Assembly (NCBI GenBank): GCA_951217055.1
Contig: OX578284.1
Location: 47,667,177 to 47,731,176, forward strand
Length of the DNA stretch: 64,000 nucleotides
Direction: 5' to 3'
DNA from: Gerris lacustris
Taxonomy: Eukaryota; Arthropoda; Insecta; Hemiptera; Gerridae
Positions 36,250 to 46,428 of this stretch are shown piece by piece (position 1 is the first letter of the stretch; every line of letters begins with the position of its first letter). A model generated the notes under the pieces. The model had not been told where the DNA came from. It saw only the letters and a program-made list of their open reading frames with translations, and did not search any database. Made by a program: the position numbers and the translations under genes.

Positions 36250-36835
36250 AAAATAGACTGCCAATTAGTGTGGCACATAGCTTCCTCGCATCCTATCATG
36301 TACTTGATTGTTATATTAACATTAAAATTATTGTTATATTACTTTATTGTTATATTGTTTATTGTGTAAAAACTATTAAATAGTTTTAGCGATCATTAAC
36401 ACTTCATACAGGTGTCGCTGTTGGTTTTACTAAAAAAATGTATTAGTAAAAAATGTTTGTCTCATTGAATAGATGAAGTTGGATTTCTTTTCAGACCTAA
36501 AATTCCAATTTTAAATTTGAAGTTTACGTTTACACAAGCGTTGCTCGTGAACGCTTGGACGGATATCGTTCCAATGAACTCGTCCTGGGCATTGGTAAAA
36601 TGAACATGTCTACCAAATTTCATCAAAATCGGTAGACATTTACTCAAGTTATCGTCGCACGTTTCATAATTCGCGGACACACAGACCGACAGACAGACAG
36701 ACAGACAGACACGAGACCAAAAATGTTCCCAGATGTCTGAAACGGATTTCTGTCTTGGAATTTTTAAAATCGGAGGCATAAAAGTTTTTTATGCAACACA
36801 ATGCTTCCGTTACCTTCGGTAAGCTCGGAAGCAAA
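36250..36835 (-). repeat. Family A (body type C), left arm of an inverted pair
   Basis: On the minus strand it begins with the hairpin TTGCTTCCGAGCTTACCG...GGTAACGGAAGC (36801-36835). It carries a (GTCT)n run and GTTCATTTTACCAATGCCC, and ends with TATGTGCCACACTAATTGG and CAGTCTATTT near 36250. Confidence 0.8.
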
Positions 36836-37039
36836 ATTCATAACACGTTACAAACAATAAATACAACTTGTTAATTAAATGGATGAATTAGTATGAATAA
36901 GATTATTGTCGGTTTCAAGGCAGCGTCTTAAAGGTTGTAATAAGACAAGTTTTGCTTTTACTGACAACTTAAAAACAGATTATTACAACCCTCCCCCCCC
37001 CCCACACACACCAAAAAAAGAAAGGTCCAATTAATATTG

Positions 37040-37620
37040 TTTCCGAGCTTACCGAAGGTAACGGAAGCGTTGTGTTCACTTTTGAGAACGAAAAACTTTT
37101 ATGCCTCCGATTTTAAAAATTCCAAGACAGAAATCCGTTTCAGACATCAGGAAACATTTTTGGTCTCGTGTCTGTCTGTCTGTCAGTCTGTGTCCGCGAA
37201 TTCTGAAACGTGTGACGATAACTTGAGTAAATGTCGACGGATTTTGATGAAATTTGGTAGACATGTTCATTTTACCAATGCCCAGGACGAGTTCGTTGGA
37301 CAACATTATCTGTCCAAGCGTGAACGCGCAACGCTCGCGTAAACGTGAACTTCAAATTTAAAATTGGAATTTTAGGTCGGGGAAAAAATCAAACTTCATC
37401 TATTCAATGAGACAAACATTTTATACAAATACAATTTTTTAGTAAAACCAACAGCGACACCGCCATGAAGAGTTAAAGATCGCTAAAACTATTAATAGTT
37501 TTTACAGAATAAACAATATAACAATAAAGTAATATAAAAATAATGTTAATGTTAATATAACAATAAAGTACATGGTAGGATGTGAGGAAGCTATGTGCCA
37601 CACTAATTGGCAGTCTATTT
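37040..37620 (+). repeat. Family A (body type C), right arm of an inverted pair
   Basis: Inverted partner of 36250-36835, separated from it by about 200 bp. Hairpin end at 37041-37070, terminal CACTAATTGGCAGTCTATTT at 37600-37620. The two overlapping frames at 37037-37342 are inside the repeat. Confidence 0.8.
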
Positions 37621-37796
37621 TATGTTAATATAAGCCATAAATAAACAAATATATCGTATAGGAGCTCCAAATGATCTTGCTTTATTTCATATGTAAACAA
37701 AACAATTGGGCAAAATAAGCATTTGGCAGAATCAAAATATAGATTTTATTCCTAGGTGGCTCCATATTTTAACGAGCAAACTGAAATTAGTAGGCA

Positions 37797-37880
37797 CGAA
37801 CGAGCACAAACGAACCAATGTGAAAGCATCTAGAATCACAAACGAACCAATGTGAAAGCATCTACAAACACAAACGAAGG
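37797..37880 (+). repeat. Short ~31-bp tandem duplication
   Basis: CACAAACGAACCAATGTGAA plus AGCATCTA occurs twice in a row, with a degenerate third start. Confidence 0.7.
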
Positions 37881-37991
37881 TAGTGTGAGTTTAGACGTAA
37901 GCAAACACAAAGAAGCACGACATAATAATATCAAACACCACCGAACGAAATCCAATGCTTCTCGGCATTTTAAATAAAAATATTAATCTTG

Positions 37992-40148
37992 CTATAATGA
38001 TCCCTTTTAAGTAATTTTAATAGTTTAGAAAGGTCAACAGGGATAATAAATTATTAAACATGTTTCAAAACATCCTGGCTATATTTCGACCTTCTCCTTA
38101 GGTCATCTTCAAGCCTATAACATAATTGAAAACAAGGTATTTACTACTCTATCCAACGACTGAATAAGGTTCTTACTTTCATTTATAATGATATTAAAGT
38201 TTCTTAATTTCCGTGTTCAGCCATTGTAGTAGTTTCCTCTCTTCTTTAGTATGATTATTCCTTGGCATTTTTTGACCGGCCAAATATTTAAACAATTCTG
38301 ACTATAATGATCCCTTTTAAGTAATTTTAATAGTTTAGAAAGGTCAACAGGGATAATAAATTATTAAACATGTTTCAAAACATCCTGGCTATATTTCGAC
38401 CTTCTCCTTAGGTCATCTTCAAGCCTATAACATAATTGAAAACAAGGTATTTACTACTCTATCCAACGACTGAATAAGGTTCTTACTTTCATTTATAATG
38501 ATATTAAAGTTTCTTAATTTCCGTGTTCAGCCATTGTAGTAGTTTCCTCTCTTCTTTAGTATGATTATTCCTTGGCATTTTTTGACCGGCCAAATATTTA
38601 AACAATTCTGACTATAATGATCCCTTTTAAGTAATTTTAATAGTTTAGAAAGGTCAACAGGGATAATAAATTATTAAACATGTTTCAAAACATCCTGGCT
38701 ATATTTCGACCTTCTCCTTAGGTCATCTTCAAGCCTATAACATAATTGAAAACAAGGTATTTACTACTCTATCCAACGACTGAATAAGGTTCTTACTTTC
38801 ATTTATAATGATATTAAAGTTTCTTAATTTCCGTGTTCAGCCATTGTAGTAGTTTCCTCTCTTCTTTAGTATGATTATTCCTTGGCATTTTTTGACCGGC
38901 CAAATATTTAAACAATTCTGACTATAATGATCCCTTTTAAGTAATTTTAATAGTTTAGAAAGGTCAACAGGGATAATAAATTATTAAACATGTTTCAAAA
39001 CATCCTGGCTATATTTCGACCTTCTCCTTAGGTCATCTTCAAGCCTATAACATAATTGAAAACAAGGTATTTACTACTCTATCCAACGACTGAATAAGGT
39101 TCTTACTTTCATTTATAATGATATTAAAGTTTCTTAATTTCCGTGTTCAGCCATTGTAGTAGTTTCCTCTCTTCTTTAGTATGATTATTCCTTGGCATTT
39201 TTTGACCGGCCAAATATTTAAACAATTCTGACTATAATGATCCCTTTTAAGTAATTTTAATAGTTTAGAAAGGTCAACAGGGATAATAAATTATTAAACA
39301 TGTTTCAAAACATCCTGGCTATATTTCGACCTTCTCCTTAGGTCATCTTCAAGCCTATAACATAATTGAAAACAAGGTATTTACTACTCTATCCAACGAC
39401 TGAATAAGGTTCTTACTTTCATTTATAATGATATTAAAGTTTCTTAATTTCCGTGTTCAGCCATTGTAGTAGTTTCCTCTCTTCTTTAGTATGATTATTC
39501 CTTGGCATTTTTTGACCGGCCAAATATTTAAACAATTCTGACTATAATGATCCCTTTTAAGTAATTTTAATAGTTTAGAAAGGTCAACAGGGATAATAAA
39601 TTATTAAACATGTTTCAAAACATCCTGGCTATATTTCGACCTTCTCCTTAGGTCATCTTCAAGCCTATAACATAATTGAAAACAAGGTATTTACTACTCT
39701 ATCCAACGACTGAATAAGGTTCTTACTTTCATTTATAATGATATTAAAGTTTCTTAATTTCCGTGTTCAGCCATTGTAGTAGTTTCCTCTCTTCTTTAGT
39801 ATGATTATCCCTGTTGACCTTTCTAAACTATTAAAATTACTTAAAAGGGATCATTATAGTCAGAATTGTTTAAATATTTGGCCGGTCAAAAAATGCCAAG
39901 GAATAATCATACTAAAGAAGAGAGGAAACTACTACAATGGCTGAACACGGAAATTAAGAAACTTTAATATCATTATAAATGAAAGTAAGAACCTTATTCA
40001 GTCGTTGGATAGAGTAGTAAATACCTTGTTTTCAATTATGTTATAGGCTTGAAGATGACCTAAGGAGAAGGTCGAAATATAGCCAGGATGTTTTGAAACA
40101 TGTTTAATAATTTATTATCCCTGTTGACCTTTCTAAACTATTAAAATT
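37992..40148. mobile_element. Multimeric 310-bp repeat inserted as one piece (13-bp TSD)
   Basis: Six direct copies of a 310-bp unit start at 37992, 38302, 38612, 38922, 39232 and 39542, with no differences noticed between them. Within the sixth, at about 39808, the sequence switches to an inverted copy of one full unit plus about 30 bp, ending at 40148. The whole block is flanked by AATATTAATCTTG at 37979-37991 and 40149-40161, a perfect 13-bp TSD. In minus orientation the unit holds a short open frame (about 35 codons, ...KEERKLLQWLNTEIKKL) and a GACCT/AGGTC hairpin followed by GAAA. TSD, tandem copies and terminal inversion recall Penelope-like elements or reverse-transcribed circular RNA multimers. 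No polymerase is present. Confidence 0.85.
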
Positions 40149-40479
40149 AATATTAATCTTGTTCGTTAGGGGTGGGCGTTTTTTTATCTGTGTGTGGAAT
40201 TAATTTTAGTGAATTCAAAATTTGTTATCCAGGGCATATATTTTGTTTATTACTATTTATTAAAATAATTTTTACTTCTTCAATGATATTTTTATCAACT
40301 TTTAATAGTTTATTATACACTTTATTATTATTATTATTTTTACAGAAAATCTCTCACCATGAAAAGGTATAAAAAACTAAATCTTAGTTAAAAAAGAACT
40401 TCCTTAAAACAACATTTATCCTCCACATTGACTTTCTTTATATTTCATTTAAGTAAAGGAATAGATAAATATAAAAAAA

Positions 40480-40580
40480 ATCGGGTACGGGGTACCTCGG
40501 AACTTTTCCTCACTTCAGAGGCCACTTTAGGCCACATTGGACGTGGTCAGGGTCAGTACTTGGATGGGTGACCGTTCTGA
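40480..40580 (+). repeat. 5S rRNA-like fragment (SINE3-type)
   Basis: GGTCAGTACTTGGATGGGTG (40551-40570) followed by ACC closely matches the 3' promoter region (box C) of 5S rRNA. Upstream sequence is only loosely 5S-like, so this is a derived repeat, not a functional 5S gene. Confidence 0.5.
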
Positions 40581-40659
40581 ACTAACTGATTTATTATAAT
40601 TCTTCAAAAAAACCTTATTTTTAATACCTATATTTTATTTAATTATTTTAAATTTGGCG

Positions 40660-41240
40660 GTATTTTGACAGATGTAAACAAACTTTGACGTCATCAAAAT
40701 TATCGCACTAATAAATAATTATATTCGCTTATAACTTTTAAACTAATTAATGGAATTTCATCGGTTTTTTTTATATTTGTTCCTTAATTTTTTGCGGTTC
40801 CAACGATATGCTATATGTCCAAAACCTATTTATACTTTTAGTATTATTAACCGCCAAAGTTTAAAAAATTCAAAAATGTATAACTTCAAAATGGCGGCCA
40901 CAAAAAAATGAATTTAGTGGGCTTGTTTGTCATACAGAGAGGTACATTTGAGCCAAATTTCAACTCGATCAGGACCATTTTCGATTTTTTTAAATGTTTG
41001 TTTACTCAGCAAACTGGGTTCAAGATGGCGGAAAAAGTTGATTTTCCGGGCGTTCCGATTTTCCGGGCGGCACAACTACAGGTTAGACTGATTTTTCTGC
41101 CAAGTTTCAACTCTCTAGGTTAAATACCCTGGGCGCTACGATGATAACACCCATACACACACACATACACACACACATACGTACACACACACATACATGC
41201 ACACATACACACACACATACATACGTCATGCTGAAAACCA
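40660..41240 (+). repeat. Retroposon-like repeat with CA-rich microsatellite tail
   Basis: GACGTCATCAAAATTAT, AAAATGGCGGCC, CAAATTTCAACTCGATCAGGACC and AAGATGGCGG lead into CTGGGCGCTACGATGAT and an (ACAC/ATAC)n run at 41150-41225. This layout fits a LINE- or SINE-type 3' end. No coding remnant was identified. Confidence 0.4.
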
Positions 41241-41529
41241 CTCAGGAGGTCTTAAAAACACCTAAAACGGATAATTCCGTTGAAATCTCGAAAAAAAAAC
41301 TTTTTGTGAAAACAATACTTTTCCTACTATTAGTAGTGAGGAAAAGTAAAAACTTGAAAATTCTATTTTCTTTACTCAACCTAAACATTTTTTTTTTTAA
41401 TTTTTTAAAAGTAAAAACTAGTAAAGACGAAAACCGTGTTTTACACTGTTTTAGAAAGGAGTATAACGACTGAAAGGACATGAAAAACATTTTCTTCGGC
41501 AGTCTCTTTTGCTTGTAACTAGTTCAAAC

Positions 41530-41633
<104 letters not shown>

Positions 41634-41639
41634 TTTTAT

Positions 41640-42267
41640 GTTGTTCTTATAAAAAAGTCTTACTACAAACCTAGCTACAGATTACATTTAAAAAAACTAG
41701 TGAGTTACAAAGTTAAATAAATAAAAACATATATTTTTGTAGCGTCTCTTTTTATATTCCTTTTTCAGTATTCCCATGGTACAAATTTAGTAAGACCTGT
41801 CTCTATTTATATAAAAAAAAAAAAAACCAACGGAATACATCAAGAGCAAATGAAAGTAAATAAAGCAAGGTCAGAAAAAGGAACTGAAATAGCTTTTAAA
41901 TATATTCTATTGAGGTTTCAATCTTGAATCTTTGATTTAGAAGCTACACTGCTGTTGGATATAGTAAAAGCTAACACATCTCGAGTAAATGGAATGACAG
42001 GAAAGCTGTTTTGTATATAATGTAAATATTTTCTTTTCACCAAGGACTTTAAGACTTTGAATAATTAATTCATTTTATATACTAAGTTTATGTACGGTTT
42101 CATTTAAATAATTAATTAAAAAGTAGAGAAGGGATCTGTGAGATTGAAACACTAAAAGTATTCTACTCAGGTAGGTACTCGAGTCAAAATACAAACAATA
42201 TTATCATCAAGAGGATGGCGTTTCCAGAAACTGAAGTGTGAAAAGACTCTAAATATATACCTATATA
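41640..42267. other. AT-rich DNA, nothing recognised
   Basis: No supported features. Confidence 0.4.
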
Positions 42268-42269
42268 TA

Positions 42270-43198
42270 CAGGGTGGGCCAAAGAAAACGTACTTTTTTG
42301 AACACTTATAGCTCAGCTTCAGTAATAGATAGAGATATGGGGTTTGCGGGGTCTGAAAACTATTAAATTTCATATCTATAACTTGACAAACTATTGGGTG
42401 AAAGCCATGCACTGACGGTTTGAATTAGGGTCTTAAAAAAAGTCGTTGTCCGGGTAGTAATTTTTAATAGTTGTCTGGTATTATAGTTTTGATAGATAAA
42501 AATAACCATATGGTAAAGAGGGCGTTCTTTCTAGGTACGTGGGAGGAGTCTCTCAGTGTTATAACAAACATTGAAAATGTGTTAAGCACAATGTTGCCTG
42601 GAATTGAGGATCAAATATGCAAAATTACACGATCAAATCGGTTTCACGTATTATTAGATATTTCATAAGGAAACTTTTATTGTAAAACCAAGTTTATGTA
42701 AGATGTTGCCCCGTTCCATCGCTCCTTGCAGACAATCGATACTTACAAGAGAATTGCCCAGACTTCATTCAGCCAGACGAGTGGCCGCACACTAGACCTA
42801 AATCCAATTTAATTACTCTGTTTGGGTTTGGTAAGAACAAAGAGTGTAGGTGGGAGTTGCTGGGGCTATATCCCACTGGAGAAAGAGAGAGCAGGCTGTC
42901 GTAAATGAACAAGGATTGAACCATACAACAAGTAAATCTATAAAATATACATTAGTTTGTTTTTTGTAATTTTGTTAAATATTGATTTTTTTAAATACAT
43001 TCATTTTATCAAAACTACCCAGACGACTTTTTTTAACTCTAATTCAAACCATCATTGCATGGCTTTAATACAATATTTTTTTAAGATATAGGTATGCAGT
43101 TTAAAGTAGAAGAATGTTGTTTTCAGGCCCCAAAAACCCAATATCTCTATCTGTTTCAGAAGCTGAGCTGTAAGTGTTTAAAAAATTGGCCAACCTTG
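42270..43198 (+). mobile_element. Degenerate mariner-like transposon with ~190-bp TIRs
   Basis: CAGGGTGGGCC at 42270 and GGCCAACCTTG ending at 43198 are inverted ends flanked by TA, the mariner target. The TIRs extend about 190 bp: TTTTTGAACACTTATAGCTC, AGATAGAGATAT, and GCCATGCA(C/A)TGA(C/T)GGTTTGAATTA on both sides, then TTAAAAAAAGTCGT. Between them a plus-strand stretch at about 42725-42845 translates, with frame slips, to CPDFIQPDEWPHTRPKSNL, the signature of the second half of a mariner catalytic domain. Most of the transposase is deleted, so the element is dead. Long TIRs are unusual for classical mariners. Confidence 0.75.
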
Positions 43199-43970
43199 TA
43201 CATATTTTATACATATATAAACTTTAGAGTGTTTTCACACTCGCGTTTTAAACAAAGTATGAAAAAGTATTTATTAGTTCGGTTGAGAGTTTCAAGCAAC
43301 CTAAGAAACTATAAAGATGAGTATGTACCACAAAAAAAAAAAAAAAAAATATATCAGAAGAGGTGATTTTAACCGAGGTGAGACTTATTCCAAAATTAAG
43401 TAAACAATGATCATTTTAATTAATCAAATTAAAAAGCAGGTAAGGTATCAATATACTTGAAGAGATTAACGTAATCTCCTTAGGTACTCGAGTTAAAATA
43501 CTAACAATTTTATACTAGAGAGGTGAGAATTCTACACTTAATTTTCAAAAAAGGCAAGTTTAAAACAGGAAATGAAGAATTAGTCATTCAGGTTGAGTGG
43601 CGTCGAGAGGGTTTAAAGTACTTACTTAGAATGAAAGTCAACATACCAATAGTAATCTCTTCAATGTAATGATTACCAGAAAGATGAGACTTTGAACAAG
43701 CTTCCATTTTATACTAGAAATGGCAGATCTATTGAGTAAAGTCGAGGGCTTTTAATAAGCACTTCCTTAAGAATTGAAAATTGAATAGTGGGATAAATTA
43801 AGATTGGAATAAACGCCATAGCATCTATGCCATATTTAAAAAAATAAGGTTTTCAAACTACTCAAATCGGTCATTTTTATCCTGTTACAATAGGAGTTTA
43901 TATCCCTGATATGATAAATACAATGGTAACATTGAATTAGAAAGAAATGTTAATATTTGATAAAACTTAC
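43199..43970. other. Intronic DNA next to the internal exon
   Basis: A-tract at 43332-43349. GGTACTCGAGT(C/T)AAAATAC near 43480 also occurs near 42175, indicating a small dispersed repeat. Nothing else was recognised. Confidence 0.4.
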
Positions 43971-44075
43971 CACAGGTACCAGTGATTCCAGAATATAAGG
44001 GATAGAAGATTAGGAGAAGGGTGTGCGTATAGGTAACAGCATCCCAGAGAACAACACTCCTTGGGCGGGGCACAG
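43971..44075 (-). CDS. Internal exon of the PPxY membrane-protein gene (Cys-rich domain, start of membrane segment)
   Basis: On the minus strand a strong acceptor (TTGGTTGTTTTGTTTCAG) precedes 44075, and a consensus donor (CTGTG/GTAAGTTTT) follows 43971. The 105-bp exon is open in the frame that skips its first base. It encodes CAPPKECCSLGCCYLYA, a short Pro/Leu-rich stretch, and FWNHWYL plus two bases (TG). Those two bases and the first base of the exon at 2393-2636 make TGG (Trp), continuing directly into the membrane segment there. Paired Cys followed by an aromatic-rich membrane entry is the layout of WBP1/VOPP1-like proteins, with the Cys-rich part lumenal or extracellular. The first base implies an upstream exon ending in phase 2. 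That exon was not found and may lie beyond the window. Confidence 0.75.
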
Positions 44076-44384
44076 CTGAAACAAAACAACCAATACTTAT
44101 ATGAAACACAAATTTACAACAAAAATAATGTGACATATTAGAATTATGAAGATGTAATTGTTAGTTACTCGTGTTATTAGTTCAAATTTTTTTTTAAAAA
44201 ATGTGACTCGTTTTTATATCAAACACAAAAAGTTATGCTAATTCTCAGCAACTAATAAAAATAAATATGAATAATTCATTTCAAAGCCTGAAGATACCCA
44301 GGTTTGGACAAAATATAGTAATAAAAAAAAAGAAAAAAAAGTTTTTTAAATTATTCATCCCTGAACACTAAATATAGAAAGGGG

Positions 44385-44485
44385 GGGGGGAGACAATTTA
44401 AAGGTAATATTTTCTAGCAGTCTAGAAAAAAGTCTATTCTTAGAAGGTTTTCACGTTCTTAGCAACATATTTATAAAAAATTACT
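44385..44485 (+). repeat. Short interspersed repeat D, copy 1
   Basis: GGGGGAGA(C/T)AATTTAAAGGTAATATT, AGTCTAGAAAA, TCTATTCTTAGAAGG and TTAGCAACAT occur in the same order at 52525-52625. Confidence 0.6.
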
Positions 44486-44832
44486 TAATGAATTTAGCCT
44501 AGCGTAGGTTTTAGAGTTTTGCATTTTATGTCAATTAATTAATCCCAATAAAATACTTGACCTTTTAGAAAAGATCTAGGTCATTCATGGCGGTTCCCAA
44601 CCGTTTTGTTTGTACGTACCACTCATTGTGTAAAAAAATTATTGAGGCCCACTAACTAAAAATACAAGTAAAAAAAAAAAAACACACTTTTATAAAATAT
44701 GGCAGAGATTAGTCAAACTCACTGCAATAGCATAAAATTCTTTTTAAAAATTTGAAATAAATTGTATTGTAATTATTACTTAGCTGTCATAATTTTAAAA
44801 ATACTCTAAAGTGAACTTTAACAAATAAAAGG

Positions 44833-45325
44833 CACTCCCGCGCCGGGATTTGAACCCGGGTCCCCCGTATTTCCAGTACAGATGCTCTGGCCAGCTAAGC
44901 TACGCAGGAGAATGATTTTTAACTGCCGTAATCGATAACTAGTCCCGAATCCAAGCTTTCAATATTCATATACATTTAGACAGTCAATATTTATGACATT
45001 AGAACTAAACCAAGAATTAACGCTTATAATTATAAAGTACTAAATTAGTACCTGTACCTTGTACAATCAATTCGAAATTCAATTTTAAGTTTTTGGTAGT
45101 TTTCATACTACGGAAAGTTTAAATTTTAATTTAAATCAAATTATAATTATTATTTACAACGGAAAACAGACAGTGAAAAAGACACTCCCGCGCCGGGATT
45201 TGAACCCGGGTCCACCGTATTTTTCACTGTCTGTTTCCCGTAGTAAATAATAATTATAATTTGATTTAAATTTAAATTTAAACTTTCCGTAGTATGAAAA
45301 CTACCAAAAACTTAAAATTGAATTT
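44833..45325 (-). mobile_element. tRNA-flanked retroposon, copy 1 (11-bp TSD, inverted 5' end)
   Basis: CAAATAAAAGG at 44822-44832 and 45326-45336 is a perfect TSD. On the minus strand the insert reads: an inverted piece of the body (45325 to 45222), a tRNA 3' half beginning at the anticodon loop (45221-45185), a body of about 270 bp, and a full tRNA-like sequence (44909-44835) ending 2 bp from the TSD. The body is homologous to that of 45967-46428, but the tRNA part differs. The foldback at its 5' end suggests template switching during reverse transcription. Confidence 0.8.
44835..44909 (-). tRNA. tRNA-like sequence, anticodon GGA, inside a retroposon
   Basis: A full cloverleaf folds: acceptor TCCTGCG/CGCGGGA (7 pairs, one G-T), D stem GCTT/GAGC, anticodon stem CTGTA/TACGG with loop CTGGAAA, and T arm CCGGG-TTCAAAT-CCCGG. 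Boxes A and B are intact. GGA is a serine anticodon, yet the variable region is only about 5 nt, unlike true tRNA-Ser. It is probably a repeat component rather than a working tRNA. No CCA is encoded. Confidence 0.55.
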
Positions 45326-45359
45326 CAAATAAAAGGCTTGAAAATATAAAAAAGCAAAA

Positions 45360-45620
45360 AAAAAACTCGATGGGATTTTTGACATTGTTTATCCTTCACA
45401 AGAGAGTCAATATCTGGATTAAAACTTGACAGTTTCAGCCTCAGGTCACTTTCTACATTCAGTCTGCTTCTATATATGTATTTTTTTTTTTTTAAAAACT
45501 AAAGTTGAGAAAGCACGTTCACACAGTGGTCGAGAACACCATCAAATATCTCAGTGCAAGTTTGGCAATTGCTGGATATTGTTCACACATCACCTTGACC
45601 ATTCTACCTTATTCTATTGA
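45360..45620 (-). pseudogene. hAT transposase C-terminal (dimerisation) remnant
   Basis: With frame slips, the minus strand reads ALRYLMVFSTT, then CERAFSTLVF, then YRSRLNVESDLRLKLSS followed by a DIDSLVKDKQC stretch. CERxFS and the N-x-x-x-x-L-R motif mark the C-terminal hAT dimerisation region of the ZBED/SCAND3-like branch. An in-frame stop, a frameshift and a 14-bp A/T tract inside the frame show it is inactive. The N-terminal parts are gone. Confidence 0.8.
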
Positions 45621-45724
45621 ACTGCACTTCGATTCTACTACTATCTTTATAGACTCTTAACTAGTGCTCGGCGGCCCCCTAATACACTATAGCGGCCCAC
45701 AGGTTTAGAACCGCTGCTCTACGG

Positions 45725-45835
45725 CAAACTGGACCTGGTGGCTGAAATTAATAAAAATAGGCTTAATTGGCTTGGTCACGTTGAGTGAATGCCAGAAAAT
45801 AGGGTGGGTAAGAGAGCTGGTGCTGTTCTATCAAT
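45725..45835 (+). pseudogene. LINE reverse-transcriptase C-terminal remnant
   Basis: The plus strand reads EINKNRLNWLGHVE, a stop, then MPENRVGKRAG. RLxWLGHV.RMP..R..KR is the well-known end of LINE-type ORF2 proteins. The in-frame stop and the lack of flanking domains make it a fragment. Confidence 0.6.
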
Positions 45836-45966
45836 AAAGTTAAGCAGCATACGGTGTGGTCACCATTTAGATGGGTGACCGCTAATCTGGGTTCAATTCC
45901 CGAACCGGGACTTCAGCTCGGTGTTTACCCGTCATCGCTATATAAATGGGCCGCTTCTTATGTGAA

Positions 45967-46428
45967 TTTAAATCAAATTATAATTACTATTTATAAAGGG
46001 AGACAGACAGAGAAAAATAGACTTCAGTGCCGGGACTCGAACCACGGACCTCCCCCTCATATCAAGTGTGCGGGAGCTCTAACCAATTAAGCTACACTGA
46101 AGAATACTTTCCTCGGACAATATCTATACCTAATCCCGAATTAAGCTTTCAAATGTTTCTACAAGACTTAGAAGTCAACAAACGACAATAGAACTAGACT
46201 GAGAAATACGCTTGTAATTATAAAGTACTCAATTAGTACCTGTACTTAGTACAATCAATTATAAATTCAATTTTTACAAGTTATTGGTAGTATTCATACA
46301 TCATACATACTACGGAACGTTTAAATTTTAATTTAAATCAAATTATAATTACTATTAATAAAGGGAGACAGACAGGGAAAAATAGACTTCAGTGCCGGGA
46401 CTCGAACCACGGACCTCCCCCTCATATA
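45967..46428 (-). mobile_element. tRNA-flanked retroposon, copy 2 (12-bp TSD)
   Basis: TTCTTATGTGAA at 45955-45966 and 46429-46440 is a perfect TSD. On the minus strand the insert begins with a tRNA 3' half that starts in the anticodon loop (46427-46387), then a body of about 285 bp, a complete tRNA-like sequence (46101-46022), and the first ~55 bp of another body copy. It is therefore about 1.3 units of a tandem tRNA-body repeat. The body is shared with 44833-45325. Confidence 0.8.
46022..46101 (-). tRNA. Degenerate tRNA-like sequence (TGA-type anticodon loop)
   Basis: Acceptor TTCAGTG/CACTGAA, D arm GCTT/GAGC and box B GGTTCGAGTCC are clear. The anticodon arm (around CTTGATA) contains an extra CA and mismatches, and the T stem has two mismatches. 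It is a tRNA-derived part of a repeat, not a functional gene. Confidence 0.45.

Larger units (their letters stand above)
44586..45716 (-). mobile_element. hAT transposon remnant (hAT-2), with a nested insertion
   Basis: Left end GGCGGTTCCCAACC (from about 44586) and right end GGTTTAGAACCGCTG (complement CAGCGGTTCTAAACC) are typical hAT termini. GGCCC and GCGGCC strings lie just inside. A minus-strand transposase remnant lies at 45360-45620. A tRNA-flanked insertion (44833-45325, own TSD) sits inside. The 8-bp target duplication of the hAT itself is not clear. Confidence 0.7.

Noticed and set aside
37992..40148. Hammerhead ribozyme in the 310-bp unit
   Set aside because: GACCT/AGGTC followed by GAAA looks right, but the required CUGAUGA is GAAGATGA in frame with it and no third stem fits. 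Kept only as a weak observation.
41141..41490. Open frames of 82-110 codons on both strands
   Set aside because: The plus-strand frame starts in a CA-rich microsatellite; both are low complexity in retroposon-derived sequence.
44835..46101. Two functional tRNA-Ser genes
   Set aside because: The anticodons would read serine codons, but the short variable arms are wrong for tRNA-Ser, one cloverleaf is degenerate, and both sit within TSD-bounded repeats.
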